This document shows, in pieces, positions 18,860-27,694 of a DNA stretch of 64,000 bases. The notes below the pieces were generated by a model. That model did no database searches. It was not told the origin of the DNA and saw only the letters and a list, made by a program, of their open reading frames with translations. The position numbers and the translations under genes were made by a program. The first letter of the stretch is position 1. Every line of letters begins with the position of its first letter. The stretch spans positions 210,276 to 274,275 of the forward strand of contig JABJIC010000028.1 in assembly GCA_018661465.1 (NCBI GenBank), written 5' to 3'. This DNA is from Gammaproteobacteria bacterium (GTDB taxonomy: Bacteria; Pseudomonadota; Gammaproteobacteria; Pseudomonadales; Pseudohongiellaceae).

Positions 18860-19894
18860 ATGAAGCGAAGAACATTTCTTACCGCCAGCCTGGCAACGAC
18901 TGCAGCCTTGCCATTCCTGAGTGCTGCGCAGCCTCAAATTCCCGAATATGAGCAGAGGGACTGGTCCGGAAATACGCCACTGCGCTATCCGGACCCTGAT
19001 CTCATCGCCCTCGATCCGCGATTCCAACGATATATCCTTTTCAATACGCCCATAAGACGTCACCACGTCGGAACTCTCTGGGCGGAGGGTCCAGCGTGGA
19101 ATGGTGTGGGCAAATATCTTGTGTGGAGTGATATTCCCAATAATCATCAGCTGAGGTGGCTAGAAGATGACAATCAAGTAACGGTTTTCCGCAGCCCTTC
19201 AGGCAACAGTAACGGCAATACCTTCGACTATGAGGGCCGCCAACTCTCTTGTGAACATGGCGGGCGCCGAGTTGTACGTTATGAGTATTCAGGCGAGGTG
19301 ACTGTCATTGCTGATAGCTATGATGGAAAGCCGCTGAATTCTCCCAACGATGTAATAGTACATCCAGATAAAAGCATTTGGTTTACCGACCCTCCCTATG
19401 GTGTGCGAGGCAACTATGAAGGAAGTCGAGCGGATGCTGAGCTTCCGCTGTCTGTTTATCGTGTCGATGGCGTGACGGGTCGAATAACTAAGCTAACAGA
19501 TGATATAGGGGCTCCAAACGGATTGTGCTTTTCTCCTGAGCATGATCGACTTTATGTTGCAGATACCGGTAGCGGTAGAGAAATTAAAGTATGGGATATC
19601 GACGGGGAAGAAATTCGTAATGGCCGACGACATGCTCAGCTAACTTTGCCAGGAACAGATTCTATTACCAGTGCGGACGGCATACGCTGTGATGTAGACG
19701 GCAATATTTGGGCTGGAGCACGACCGGGTGTTCAGGTGGTAGCTCCCGATGGCGACACCATCGGAGTTATTCGTTTGCCAGAGGTCTGTGCCAATGTTTG
19801 TTTTGGTGGTGTGGGTCGGAACAGACTATTCATGACAGCGAGTCAGTCACTCTACTCGGTTTATGTCGGGGTAAGAGGAGCGGGTGTTGCCTGA
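18860..19894 (+). CDS. SMP-30/gluconolactonase/LRE family protein, exported
   Basis: Six-bladed propeller lactonase of the SMP-30/gluconolactonase family. The N-terminus MKRRTFLTASLATTAALPF has an arginine pair before a hydrophobic stretch and looks like a Tat-type signal, placing the enzyme in the periplasm. Family motifs include LWAEGPAWNG (metal-binding Glu), LSCEHGGRR, LNSPNDVIVHPDKSIWFTDPPYG and the late APNGLCFSPEHDRLYVADTG (metal-binding Asn and Asp). Its 344 residues are normal. Proximity to the glucose-type quinoprotein suggests a dehydrogenase-plus-lactonase module, though a terminator separates the two transcripts. Confidence 0.88.
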   Translation: MKRRTFLTASLATTAALPFLSAAQPQIPEYEQRDWSGNTPLRYPDPDLIALDPRFQRYILFNTPIRRHHVGTLWAEGPAWNGVGKYLVWSDIPNNHQLRWLEDDNQVTVFRSPSGNSNGNTFDYEGRQLSCEHGGRRVVRYEYSGEVTVIADSYDGKPLNSPNDVIVHPDKSIWFTDPPYGVRGNYEGSRADAELPLSVYRVDGVTGRITKLTDDIGAPNGLCFSPEHDRLYVADTGSGREIKVWDIDGEEIRNGRRHAQLTLPGTDSITSADGIRCDVDGNIWAGARPGVQVVAPDGDTIGVIRLPEVCANVCFGGVGRNRLFMTASQSLYSVYVGVRGAGVA

Positions 19895-19948
19895 TTTTGA
19901 AAACTGCTCAGCGGAAGTACATAATTTGTGATGGCTGATAGTGATAGC

Positions 19949-21073
19949 CTAACTTTTCGAAAGGGTATTTTTTGATGTAGCGAATCTGGAGAGGTTTAGT
20001 TCTTCTCGAACTTGTTGTCCTAAATCAGTTTCCATGTTGTCCACAGGGATTCCGATGGAGTCAGCGATTCTCACCATACGCTGAAAATTTGCTGCAACAC
20101 CGGCAGCATCTACCAGGACGTTTCCACCAGCTTTGGCCAGTAGTGCCTCTCTAGATTCAGAGAGTGAAACAGCCTCACCGCTTGCCAGAGCCTCAGCAAA
20201 TTTCATCAATTCTTCGCCGTGTTCTATTCCTGTGGCTGCTGCTGAGGCATCGCCATTGACACCCTGGATGTCGATTTCAGTTTGATTGGTCAGCGCGCTC
20301 GCACGGAGCATCGATGCATGTGCACTGGTTCAGTAGAAACACTGGTTAATAGCGGACACTCGTCCTGCGACTAGTTCCATCTGCATGCGATCGATACTGC
20401 GATCTTCTTGCTTGAACATGCTTCCCATTCCTTCCATGGAAAGGTATTGCGCGTTTGAGACCTTCATCCAGCCCCTTAAGGCATCTGGAACAAGACTGAG
20501 CGCTCTTAACACATTGGCTGTCCGCCCGTTTGGCCAAAGATCTGCTTCTTCACCCACTGCGCCATCTGCAGGAATTGTGGGAACGAAGCCGATGTCATCG
20601 CGGAGATGCTGAGGTCGATGCAGAGAAGGTTCGCCCGATTGTGCTTCGGGCAAAGGCTCTGGGTTCAACCCTAGAGCTCGATTAAATTCGTCAATACTGA
20701 ATAGAGTAACCGTAATGCCAGTCAGCTCCACATAGGCTTCCTTAGATAGACCCTGGTTTGCATTGTTTTCCACCCATGCACGGGTGATTCGAGTTTGGTC
20801 GGTAATTATTCGATGGATGGCATCTACGGCGATAGCAGGCAATGATGTGCTGCAGCTGTGTTCACCTTCAAAATGATAGGGAGAAAGAGCTTGCTTACGA
20901 TCGGTGCAATAGTTGCAGGAATAGGCATTTCTGACTTCCTGGGCAATTTCTACACGCTGAGCACCGGTCCACCAGTTGCCAGGCAAGGACAGCGACGTCC
21001 AATATTCCTGGTAAGCGTCCTTGATGTCTTGCCGAATAGGGAACTGGCAATCACTGTATTGAAATTGACTCAT
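19949..21073 (-). CDS. Tandem AhpD-like (carboxymuconolactone decarboxylase family) protein, candidate selenoprotein with CXXU
   Basis: The track shows two minus-strand ORFs (20330-21073 and 19949-20311) in the same frame, separated only by TGA at 20330-20332 and six codons. Read through, they give one 374-residue protein. Residues 40-60 carry an AhpD-like CNYC. The second domain has the same context, ending INQCFY-(TGA)-TSAHASMLR. A cysteine at the TGA would complete CXXCXXXH, the AhpD redox motif, so the codon most simply encodes selenocysteine (U248). AhpD-like CXXU selenoproteins are known from marine metagenome surveys. Nothing else in the frame is broken, and the 126 residues after TGA read as normal coding sequence. 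Alternatives are a Cys-to-stop mutation or a sequencing error. No sel gene is in the window. It lies 36 bases downstream of pckA on the same strand. Confidence 0.75.
20291..20332 (-). promoter_or_regulatory. Possible SECIS-like stem-loop directly after the in-frame UGA
   Basis: Downstream of UGA the mRNA can pair CAGUGC with GCGCUG, or alternatively GCAC with GUGC, enclosing a small apical hairpin about 13-25 nucleotides from the UGA (CAU/AUG closing a GCAUCG loop, or GCA/UGC closing UCGA). Bacterial SECIS elements sit at this distance and have a G early in the apical loop. This fold was drawn by hand and not energy-minimised. Confidence 0.3.
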
Positions 21074-21109
21074 TCAGCTCTCACCCATTCCCTCTAGGTT
21101 TTTCAAGCC

Positions 21110-22729
21110 CTAGCTTTCTAACTGCGGACCCGCTGCTACCAGTTTTTTACCTTCGTCGGTATCGGTAAACTTCTCGAAGTTCTTCACAAATAACTCGGCA
21201 AGGTTTCTCGCCTTTTCATCCCATTCAGCAGGATTATCATAGGTATTGCGAGGATCGAGAATGCCGTTGTCTACCGCATCGATATTCAAAGGTACATCGA
21301 GATTGAAGTAAGGCAGAGTAAAAGACTCTGCATTATCGATGGAGCCATTCAAAATGGCATGGATAATTGCTCGAGTGGCTTCGATGGATATTCTTTTGCC
21401 GGTACCGTTCCATCCAGTGTTAACTAGATAAGCTGTTGATCCGGTTGCTTCCATTCGCTTCACTAGCTCTTTTGCATACTTGGTAGGGTGCAAGGAAAGA
21501 AAAGCAGCACCGAAGCAGCTTGAGAATGTTGGAGTAGGCTCGGTAATTCCGCGCTCAGTACCAGCAAGCTTAGCCGTAAAACCAGAAAGGAAGTGATACT
21601 TCGTCTGCTCGGGGTCCAGTTTCGAAACTGGAGGTAGTACACCAAAAGCGTCGGCAGTGAGAAAGATCACTTGCTTGGCGTGGCCACCTTTTGACACCGG
21701 CTTAACTATATTTTCAATGTGGTAAATAGGATAAGAAACCCGAGTGTTCTCTGTTTTCGAGTTATCGGTATAGTCGATCACGCCACCATCATTTACAGTC
21801 ACGTTTTCCAGCAATGCATCTCTTCGAATGGCATTGTAAATGTCTGGCTCGCTTTCTTTGCTCAGATTAATAGTCTTTGCATAACAGCCGCCTTCGAAAT
21901 TGAAAACGCCATCGTCATCCCACCCGTGTTCGTCATCGCCGATGAGAGCGCGCTCGGGGTCGGTGGAGAGGGTGGTCTTACCGGTTCCTGACAAACCAAA
22001 GAAGATAGCCGTATCTCCGTCACTGCCAATATTTGCTGAACAGTGCATGGAAGCCATGCCGTTAAGCGGAAGCAGGTAGTTCATCATTGAGAACATACCC
22101 TTCTTCATTTCTCCGCCATACCATGTGCCGCCGATCAGCTGGATTTTTTCTGTAAGATTAAAGGCGACGAAATTCTCGGAATTCAGACCCAGGTCCTGCC
22201 ATTGAGGATTGGTACATTTAGCGCCATTCATCACGACGAAATCTGGTTCGAAGCCTTCCAGCTCTTCTTCGCTGGGTCGGATAAACATGTTCTTCACGAA
22301 GTGCGCCTGCCAGGCAACTTCCATAACAAATCGTACTTTGAGTTGGCTGTTCTTGTTGGCACCACAGATGGTGTCCATGACATAGAGGCGTTTACCACTC
22401 AATCGATCGGTCACCAGTGACTTAAGGTGATCCCAGGTATCCTGCTCTATAGGCTTGTTGTCATTCTTGCCTTGATCGGACCACCATACAGTGTCTCTGC
22501 TAGTGTCATCGCGGACAATATACTTATCTTTTGGGGAGCGCCCGGTAAATATACCGGTGTCTACGGCTATAGCACCTGAATCGGTGAGCTTGCCCTGTTC
22601 ATATCCTTCCAGATCAGGATTGGTTTCGTGCTCAAACAGCAGCTCATAGGAGGGGTTGTAAAAAACCTCATCGACATTGTTAATACCGTACTGCCCGAGA
22701 TCTGGTGTCTTGATTGAATTTCCTGTCAC
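21110..22729 (-). CDS. pckA: Phosphoenolpyruvate carboxykinase (ATP)
   Basis: ATP-dependent PEPCK, which decarboxylates and phosphorylates oxaloacetate to PEP for gluconeogenesis. Diagnostic motifs are [12 protein letters not shown] near the N-terminus, [15 protein letters not shown], the P-loop [11 protein letters not shown] (about residues 246-256), the metal-binding LIGDDEHGW, and [10 protein letters not shown]-like [11 protein letters not shown]. Length of 539 residues is standard. The start is GTG at 22729 with AGAAGGG about a dozen bases upstream. It is the only gluconeogenic gene here and fits a heterotroph living on organic acids or peptides. The AhpD-like gene follows 36 bases downstream. 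Confidence 0.97.
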   Translation of the reverse strand: MTGNSIKTPDLGQYGINNVDEVFYNPSYELLFEHETNPDLEGYEQGKLTDSGAIAVDTGIFTGRSPKDKYIVRDDTSRDTVWWSDQGKNDNKPIEQDTWDHLKSLVTDRLSGKRLYVMDTICGANKNSQLKVRFVMEVAWQAHFVKNMFIRPSEEELEGFEPDFVVMNGAKCTNPQWQDLGLNSENFVAFNLTEKIQLIGGTWYGGEMKKGMFSMMNYLLPLNGMASMHCSANIGSDGDTAIFFGLSGTGKTTLSTDPERALIGDDEHGWDDDGVFNFEGGCYAKTINLSKESEPDIYNAIRRDALLENVTVNDGGVIDYTDNSKTENTRVSYPIYHIENIVKPVSKGGHAKQVIFLTADAFGVLPPVSKLDPEQTKYHFLSGFTAKLAGTERGITEPTPTFSSCFGAAFLSLHPTKYAKELVKRMEATGSTAYLVNTGWNGTGKRISIEATRAIIHAILNGSIDNAESFTLPYFNLDVPLNIDAVDNGILDPRNTYDNPAEWDEKARNLAELFVKNFEKFTDTDEGKKLVAAGPQLES

Positions 22730-23045
22730 GCTTCTGACCCTTCTAGGTTTTATTTAAGTATTTTGCAGCATGAAAGCGCAGCCGCGATTGCAGGTATTGT
22801 ACTCAGACTGACCTCGAATTCACATTAGCAAAAGCAGGAATAGATCAAATATTTTGGAATTATTTGTAACGCACGGGTCAGCTGGTTTTCTGTGCTTGGC
22901 TTTAGTGGCAGGCTGCGGTTCACGCCTTGATTTACTCGCTTGAATTACTTGGATTTATTCTTCTAGTGTAGTTCAGATGAGCCGGTACGAGGAGCCGATC
23001 GGGGTGAGCTGTTGATGATGAGCTATTATTATGAATTCCTTATTA
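22730..23045. other. 316-bp intergenic stretch upstream of pckA
   Basis: No gene seen. It should hold the pckA promoter: on the minus strand a TACAAT -10-like hexamer lies at about 22798-22803, but no good -35 is visible at 17 bases. No clear hairpin terminator for the upstream thioesterase gene was found. Confidence 0.4.
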
Positions 23046-23432
23046 TTAGAAAAGGGCAAAGCTGCCACTGGCTTTCGCCACCAGCTGGCCATCGCTAAAA
23101 ACCTCGGACTCCACCATGGCAACTCGCCGACCTTTCTTCAGTACTACCGACCTGCTCATCAAGTCATTTGTTCCCGCTGGGCTGAGATAAGTCATCTTGA
23201 TTTCGATGGTGGCGCAACGCTCACCCTTCTCCAGTAAAGAGAATACAGCGGCACCCATGCAAGTATCCGCCAAGGAATATATAGCTCCTCCATGTACCAC
23301 CTTATTGGGGTTGTCCAGTTTGGGGTCGAAGGGAAGCGATGAGACGGATTTGCCATCAGCACAACTGATAACTTCCATGCCAAGTAGCTCGGCAAATGGA
23401 TGGCTGCTTTTCGATGAGTCTGAATCTGGCAT
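23046..23432 (-). CDS. PaaI-like hotdog-fold thioesterase
   Basis: Small acyl-CoA thioesterase of the hotdog superfamily, 128 residues. The catalytic-region signature is VVHGGAIYSLADTCMGAAVFSL, with the family HGG and the acidic residue one turn later. TIEIKMTYLSPA follows as the central strand. There is no signal peptide, so it is cytosolic. It may hydrolyse aromatic or short acyl-CoA esters; the exact substrate is not readable. It stands alone between pckA and a cytochrome gene. Confidence 0.88.
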   Translation of the reverse strand: MPDSDSSKSSHPFAELLGMEVISCADGKSVSSLPFDPKLDNPNKVVHGGAIYSLADTCMGAAVFSLLEKGERCATIEIKMTYLSPAGTNDLMSRSVVLKKGRRVAMVESEVFSDGQLVAKASGSFALF

Positions 23433-23518
23433 TGTGTCCGTCTTTCCTATTATGAGAAGCCTCTTATGAGGAGGCTATAGCGAGAAGCCTGTAATGGGCA
23501 GGCACGAGTGAGCAAGTA

Positions 23519-23935
23519 TCAAGGGGCAGGAATGATGTTCAATGTTTCTAAAGTAGGGGAGTTGGCTTTGAGATCCTGTGCTCCTGACGGGAAGTTATTA
23601 ACTTGCAGTAGAAAGGCCAGTAAATCCTGATAGGTTTCTGTGCCCAGGCTTGCAGGGCGGTCAGAGGGCATGTTCTCGCGCATTTTGGTGTAGAGCTCGG
23701 CAAGGCTGCGACCTTCCCAGATAAACATAAAGCTCATTCCTAACAGACTGGGAGTGTTGCTGTTTCCCCCGAGGTTACTGCCATGACAAGATTCACAATT
23801 TGCTCGGTAAGCCAGTTGCCCGCGGCTCGCTTGTTCTTCGCTGTAGACTCCATCCCAGATATTTGTCTGTGCAAATAGTGGAGATGTGGAGGCGCAGACT
23901 AACAACAATGAAATAACAAAGTTAAATTTTCCCAT
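23519..23935 (-). CDS. Mono-heme c-type cytochrome, partner of upstream quinoprotein
   Basis: Exported cytochrome c of 138 residues: signal peptide MGKFNFVISLLLVCASTSPLFA, one heme site CESCH, and a downstream Met in MRENMPSD as a plausible sixth ligand. The track start at 24031 lies inside the preceding gene; ATG 23935 gives a clean signal peptide. It begins two bases after the stop of the quinoprotein gene at 23938, so the two are co-translated, and this is its probable electron acceptor. Confidence 0.9.
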   Translation of the reverse strand: MGKFNFVISLLLVCASTSPLFAQTNIWDGVYSEEQASRGQLAYRANCESCHGSNLGGNSNTPSLLGMSFMFIWEGRSLAELYTKMRENMPSDRPASLGTETYQDLLAFLLQVNNFPSGAQDLKANSPTLETLNIIPAP

Positions 23936-23937
23936 AG

Positions 23938-25731
23938 CTATTTTTCCGGCAGGGCGAAGACATGCATAGCATTGCCATTTCGTGGACGTTTCAATTCGCT
24001 TGCCAATTGCCGAGGTAGCGAGGCGGCCCAACTCGCTCCGCTGGTGCCAGAGGGCAGGGCGATATATTGCCGGCCATCGACTTCATAGGATATAGGAAAG
24101 CCTTGAGCAGAGGTGGTGACTCTGGTTTGCCAAAGTACTTCTCCATTTTCGGCATCCAGGGCGTACATTTTTCGATCCCAGTCGCCGAAAAACACCAAGC
24201 CGCCACCGGTAGTCAGAGCCGCCGTATTAACCGGAGCGCGAGATCGAAATCGCCATTTAACTTCGCCGCTGGGGATGTCCAATACCAGAAGCTCGCCAAG
24301 ATTATCGCCGGCATCCGGGTGTGGGTAATTAATGCGCCTCACTGGACCGGTTCCGCCGCCACCTAATTCTCGTTCCGTTGGACCGAAGGTGGCGAGTTCA
24401 CAATTCAGGGTGATGGGGATATACATGGCGCTGGTTTGTGGGGAATAGGCCATCGCTCTCCAGCTCTTAAAACCGGAGGTGCTGGGACACATATCGATCT
24501 GCTCACCAATGCGGGGAATCATCCCATCACGATATCGAACGGAACCGGTCACCGGGTCTACGTTTACGATATTCTGATACCCAATATCGGTGGCTTTTAT
24601 GACTTCGCCACTGACTCTATCCAGTTCCCAGAGAATGCCCAGCTTGCCCATCTTGAACAGAGACTGTCGGCCATCGATATCAACGAGAATGTTCTCAAAT
24701 ACCTCATCCATGTCCTGAGTTTCTCCAGGAAGGTGTTGGTAGTACCAGATCATCTCCCCGGTGTCAGGATTAAGTGCCAGAGTAGAATTAGTATAGAGAG
24801 CATCGGCATCTGTTCCTCGCACGGCCCTTGCCCAGGGCTTTGCCTGAGCCGTTCCCCAGTAAATCAAATTGGTTTTCGGGTCATAAGACCCGGCAATCCA
24901 GGCATCGGATCCTGCGCGAAATCTCAGCGGTAAATCATCCCAGGTGTCGCCACCGGGCTCTCCGGGACGGGCGACGGTTGAAGTTCGCCACAATTCTTCT
25001 CCACTCTCCGAATCGTGTCCGGTGATGAAGCATACGTCCTCTTTGTAGCGGCCGCAACCACTGATGCCAGTTATGAGTTTTCCATCAGCGATGATGGGGC
25101 CGGCAACATAAAAATAGCCTAACTCAGGATTCGCTGTCTGGGTTTCCCAAACTAATCGACCTGTTCTAATGTCGATAGCCACGATACTTGCGTTCTCGGT
25201 AGCGGCATATATCTTATCTCCATAGATCGCGATGTTTTTCTGAACACCTCTGCCAACGCCTGCATAGGCGGTGGCCGCCATCACAGATTGAACTCTTTCT
25301 TCGGCCGGAACTGCGGCAGCTATGGAGCCTTCCAGAGCTTCGGTGATGCCTGGCCTATATTCCCAGATCAGGTCGCCAGTGGCCGCATTAAGCGCCTGTA
25401 TTACTCCGCGAGGTGCCGGAATGAACATCACTCCATCATGAACCAGAGGGGCTGCTTCGCCGGCTCCGGTGTCATCCATGGCCCAGGACCAGACCAGTTG
25501 TAGCTGATCCACATTGTCAGTATTAATTTGACTAAGCGAGCTATATCCCCAGGAAGCAGTATTGCCTCGCCAACTTAGCCAGTCTCCGGGGAGAGGATTG
25601 TTCAGGGTATCATCCGTGACCGGGGCGATATCTGACAGCTGGCTGAATGCCATGGTGCTGAAGATGAATAGCATGCAAGCCATTAGAAAGTGGTAAAACT
25701 TGTTGACTCTATGCAGGCTGGAACAATTCAT
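23938..25731 (-). CDS. PQQ-type beta-propeller dehydrogenase with atypical metal site
   Basis: Exported quinoprotein-like protein of 597 residues: signal peptide ending near MAFSQ, then blades with VQALNAATGDLIW-like and ALDAENGEVLW motifs. Compared with alcohol dehydrogenases it keeps an Asp-X-Asp pair (QDMDEV, about residues 340-342). It has GISGCGRYKEDVC where GGELG is expected, and TAQAKPW where the metal-binding Asn normally sits. The two cysteines at about 226 and 234 could form a disulfide. There is no vicinal CC. It may therefore be a divergent enzyme with another substrate. The cytochrome gene follows two bases downstream. Confidence 0.82.
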   Translation of the reverse strand: MNCSSLHRVNKFYHFLMACMLFIFSTMAFSQLSDIAPVTDDTLNNPLPGDWLSWRGNTASWGYSSLSQINTDNVDQLQLVWSWAMDDTGAGEAAPLVHDGVMFIPAPRGVIQALNAATGDLIWEYRPGITEALEGSIAAAVPAEERVQSVMAATAYAGVGRGVQKNIAIYGDKIYAATENASIVAIDIRTGRLVWETQTANPELGYFYVAGPIIADGKLITGISGCGRYKEDVCFITGHDSESGEELWRTSTVARPGEPGGDTWDDLPLRFRAGSDAWIAGSYDPKTNLIYWGTAQAKPWARAVRGTDADALYTNSTLALNPDTGEMIWYYQHLPGETQDMDEVFENILVDIDGRQSLFKMGKLGILWELDRVSGEVIKATDIGYQNIVNVDPVTGSVRYRDGMIPRIGEQIDMCPSTSGFKSWRAMAYSPQTSAMYIPITLNCELATFGPTERELGGGGTGPVRRINYPHPDAGDNLGELLVLDIPSGEVKWRFRSRAPVNTAALTTGGGLVFFGDWDRKMYALDAENGEVLWQTRVTTSAQGFPISYEVDGRQYIALPSGTSGASWAASLPRQLASELKRPRNGNAMHVFALPEK

Positions 25732-25901
25732 TTGCTTGCTTCCCCTGTTTTTATTAAATTATTTTTAAGTTGCTTTAAGTAGTTATCAAGAAAGTATCAA
25801 ATAGTTGTAATTAAAAAATTAGTCAATAGATGCGTATGTTCAAGAAGAGAATAAACAGTCTCGGCAAATCAGTCTAGCTTCATTAGAATAGAAAATACTT
25901 C

Positions 25902-26822
25902 TCATTGACTGATTATAGAATGTCGGGCTTCTGCTTCGACAAAAACCCGTTTTACATTTTCATACTCGGCTTTGATTCTTTCATCCAGAGCCGTTACCGC
26001 ATCTTCAATATCATTTGCTGTGGCTTCATCACGAAATTCCACACTGATATTCACCAAAATAAAATCAGGCCCCATGTGCATGGTGAGCACTTCGTTGACA
26101 TGATCTATATTTTCAATATTGGCAGCCAGTTTGTGAATGCCATCGACGACATAATTGTTAGCCGCTTCACCAATCAACAAGCCTTTGGTTTCCTTCGCCA
26201 GCCAGATTGCAGTTCCCGCAAGAATGCATCCGATTATAATTGAAGCAAGGCCATCGAAGACAAGGTTTCCTGTGACTTGAGTTAGATAGGTGGCGATTAG
26301 CGCTACGAAGAGGCCCAGCAGTGCAGCAGAATCTTCAAATAAAACGACAAACATGGAAGGGTCTTTACCACGCTGTACGGCCTCGATGTATCCTTTATCG
26401 CCCTTAGCCTGATTGAATTCCTTCAGCGCGAAAAACCAGGCAGCGCCTTCGAAGATAATGGCGAGCCCAAGAACGATATAATTGATCTGCAAATTTTCAA
26501 GAGGATGGGGGTCCGTTAGACTATGAATTCCTTCGTAGATTGAAATACCGGCCCCAACTGCGAAGATCAATATCGCAACCACAAAGCTCCAGAAATAAAT
26601 TTCTTTTCCATGCCCGAATGGGAAACGTTTGTCAGCAGGTTTCTGTGCTTGTTTTAAACCATAGAGCAAGAGTATTTGATTGCCGGTGTCTACTACAGAA
26701 TGAACACCTTCTGAAAACATAGCCGAGCTTCCCGTAATGAGCGCGGCTGCAAATTTCATCACAGCGATAAGCGAGTTTCCGATCAGGGCTGCATAGATGA
26801 CAAGTTTTCTTGAGGAGGCCAT
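25902..26822 (-). CDS. Cation diffusion facilitator transporter, SLC30A9-like
   Basis: Inner-membrane divalent cation/proton antiporter of 306 residues with about six transmembrane helices and a C-terminal cytosolic domain. The first metal-binding helix reads EGVHSVVDTGNQ (HXXXD). The second, normally HXXXD, reads LFEDSAALLGLF, the Glu-Asp-Ser-Ala-Ala version found in ZnT9/SLC30A9-type proteins. Transported metal is uncertain (Zn, Mn or Co). It stands alone, divergent from the GNAT gene, with 130 bases between the start codons. Confidence 0.88.
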   Translation of the reverse strand: MASSRKLVIYAALIGNSLIAVMKFAAALITGSSAMFSEGVHSVVDTGNQILLLYGLKQAQKPADKRFPFGHGKEIYFWSFVVAILIFAVGAGISIYEGIHSLTDPHPLENLQINYIVLGLAIIFEGAAWFFALKEFNQAKGDKGYIEAVQRGKDPSMFVVLFEDSAALLGLFVALIATYLTQVTGNLVFDGLASIIIGCILAGTAIWLAKETKGLLIGEAANNYVVDGIHKLAANIENIDHVNEVLTMHMGPDFILVNISVEFRDEATANDIEDAVTALDERIKAEYENVKRVFVEAEARHSIISQ

Positions 26823-26952
26823 AGCTAATACTGTGCCTGTTTCAAACTGGAGTTGAATTATTAGAGTTGTTACTCTACAGCGAATTCCAAATTATTGCAT
26901 GCGCGCTCTAGCTGAGAAATCCCTGGTATGCAGCCGTGTTGAGTTCAGCTCT

Positions 26953-27480
26953 ATGACAGATGTATTCTTTGAAACAAATCGCCTTCGTATGAGGGCTGTG
27001 ACAGAGTTTGATTTTGATCAGATGCTTGCTCTCTATTCTGATCCTCAGGTAATTAAGTATGTAGATGATGGCCAGCCAATCAGCGTGGAAGACTGCCATC
27101 TCTGGATTGAGCGAACGCTTAACAATTATCAAACCCAGGGTTATGGCATGACTGTCATTGAATCGAGGGACGGTGAGTCCTTTATTGGTTTCGTTGGCGT
27201 CACCCACCCTGGTAATCAGGTGGAAGCCGAGATCAAGTATTCGCTATTTCCTCAGCATTGGGGCAAGGGTTATGCCACCGAAGTGGTTCAAGGGATGCTT
27301 GTCTACGTTGCCGAAAAATTTGGCTTAGAGCGGGTAATAGCGACAACCTATCCGGAAAACACTCAATCCCACAGAGTATTGGAGAAATCAGGGATGAGCT
27401 GTTTTCAGACCGTAATCGATGAAGATGGTGACACCAGTAAGGACTTCGAATGGCTCGCTGAGAGCAGTTCAGCCCACTAA
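26953..27480 (+). CDS. GNAT-family N-acetyltransferase, RimJ/RimL-like
   Basis: Acetyl-CoA-dependent N-acetyltransferase of about 175 residues. It begins with FFETNRLRMRAVTEFDFDQM, typical of the RimJ/RimL subgroup. It has SLFPQHWGKGYATEVV as the acetyl-CoA pyrophosphate loop (Q-x-x-G-K-G-Y-A) and TYPENTQSHRVLEKSGM near the C-terminus. The track start at 26899 adds 18 residues without family similarity, so ATG 26953 is preferred. The acceptor (protein N-terminus, antibiotic or metabolite) is unknown. Confidence 0.87.
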   Translation: MTDVFFETNRLRMRAVTEFDFDQMLALYSDPQVIKYVDDGQPISVEDCHLWIERTLNNYQTQGYGMTVIESRDGESFIGFVGVTHPGNQVEAEIKYSLFPQHWGKGYATEVVQGMLVYVAEKFGLERVIATTYPENTQSHRVLEKSGMSCFQTVIDEDGDTSKDFEWLAESSSAH

Positions 27481-27531
27481 CTAAGTAAGACTGAAAATAG
27501 TCTATAAATTCAATTAGTTAGATGTTCTTTT
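27477..27531 (+). terminator. AT-rich nested inverted repeat after the GNAT gene
   Basis: CTAACTAA / TTAGTTAG arms enclose an AGACT / AGTCT hairpin and overlap the GNAT stop codon. Possible weak terminator ahead of the ABC importer operon. Confidence 0.35.
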
Positions 27532-27694
27532 CTGGATTCATGCCAGGCTTGAAAATAAACTCCCTATATTGATTTTACCCACGCCCGAATTGTGGCAGTA
27601 TTGCTCGCCGAGCCCGATTTTTGTGGCTTGGAGCTGCCCATCCTCACAATAATTAAAAGCGAGGGCATCTTGAAATACACTAAAGAATTATTAA

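Noticed and set aside
19949-20311. Stand-alone 120-residue ORF starting MLRASALTNQ
   Set aside because: It is in frame with the upstream ORF, has no ribosome-binding site, and begins inside a conserved redox motif; it is the C-terminal part of the read-through protein.
23936-24031. N-terminal extension of the 23519 cytochrome ORF
   Set aside because: It lies within the preceding quinoprotein gene; ATG 23935 gives a clean signal peptide.
26899-26952. N-terminal extension of the GNAT ORF
   Set aside because: The extra 18 residues do not resemble the family and no ribosome-binding site precedes them.
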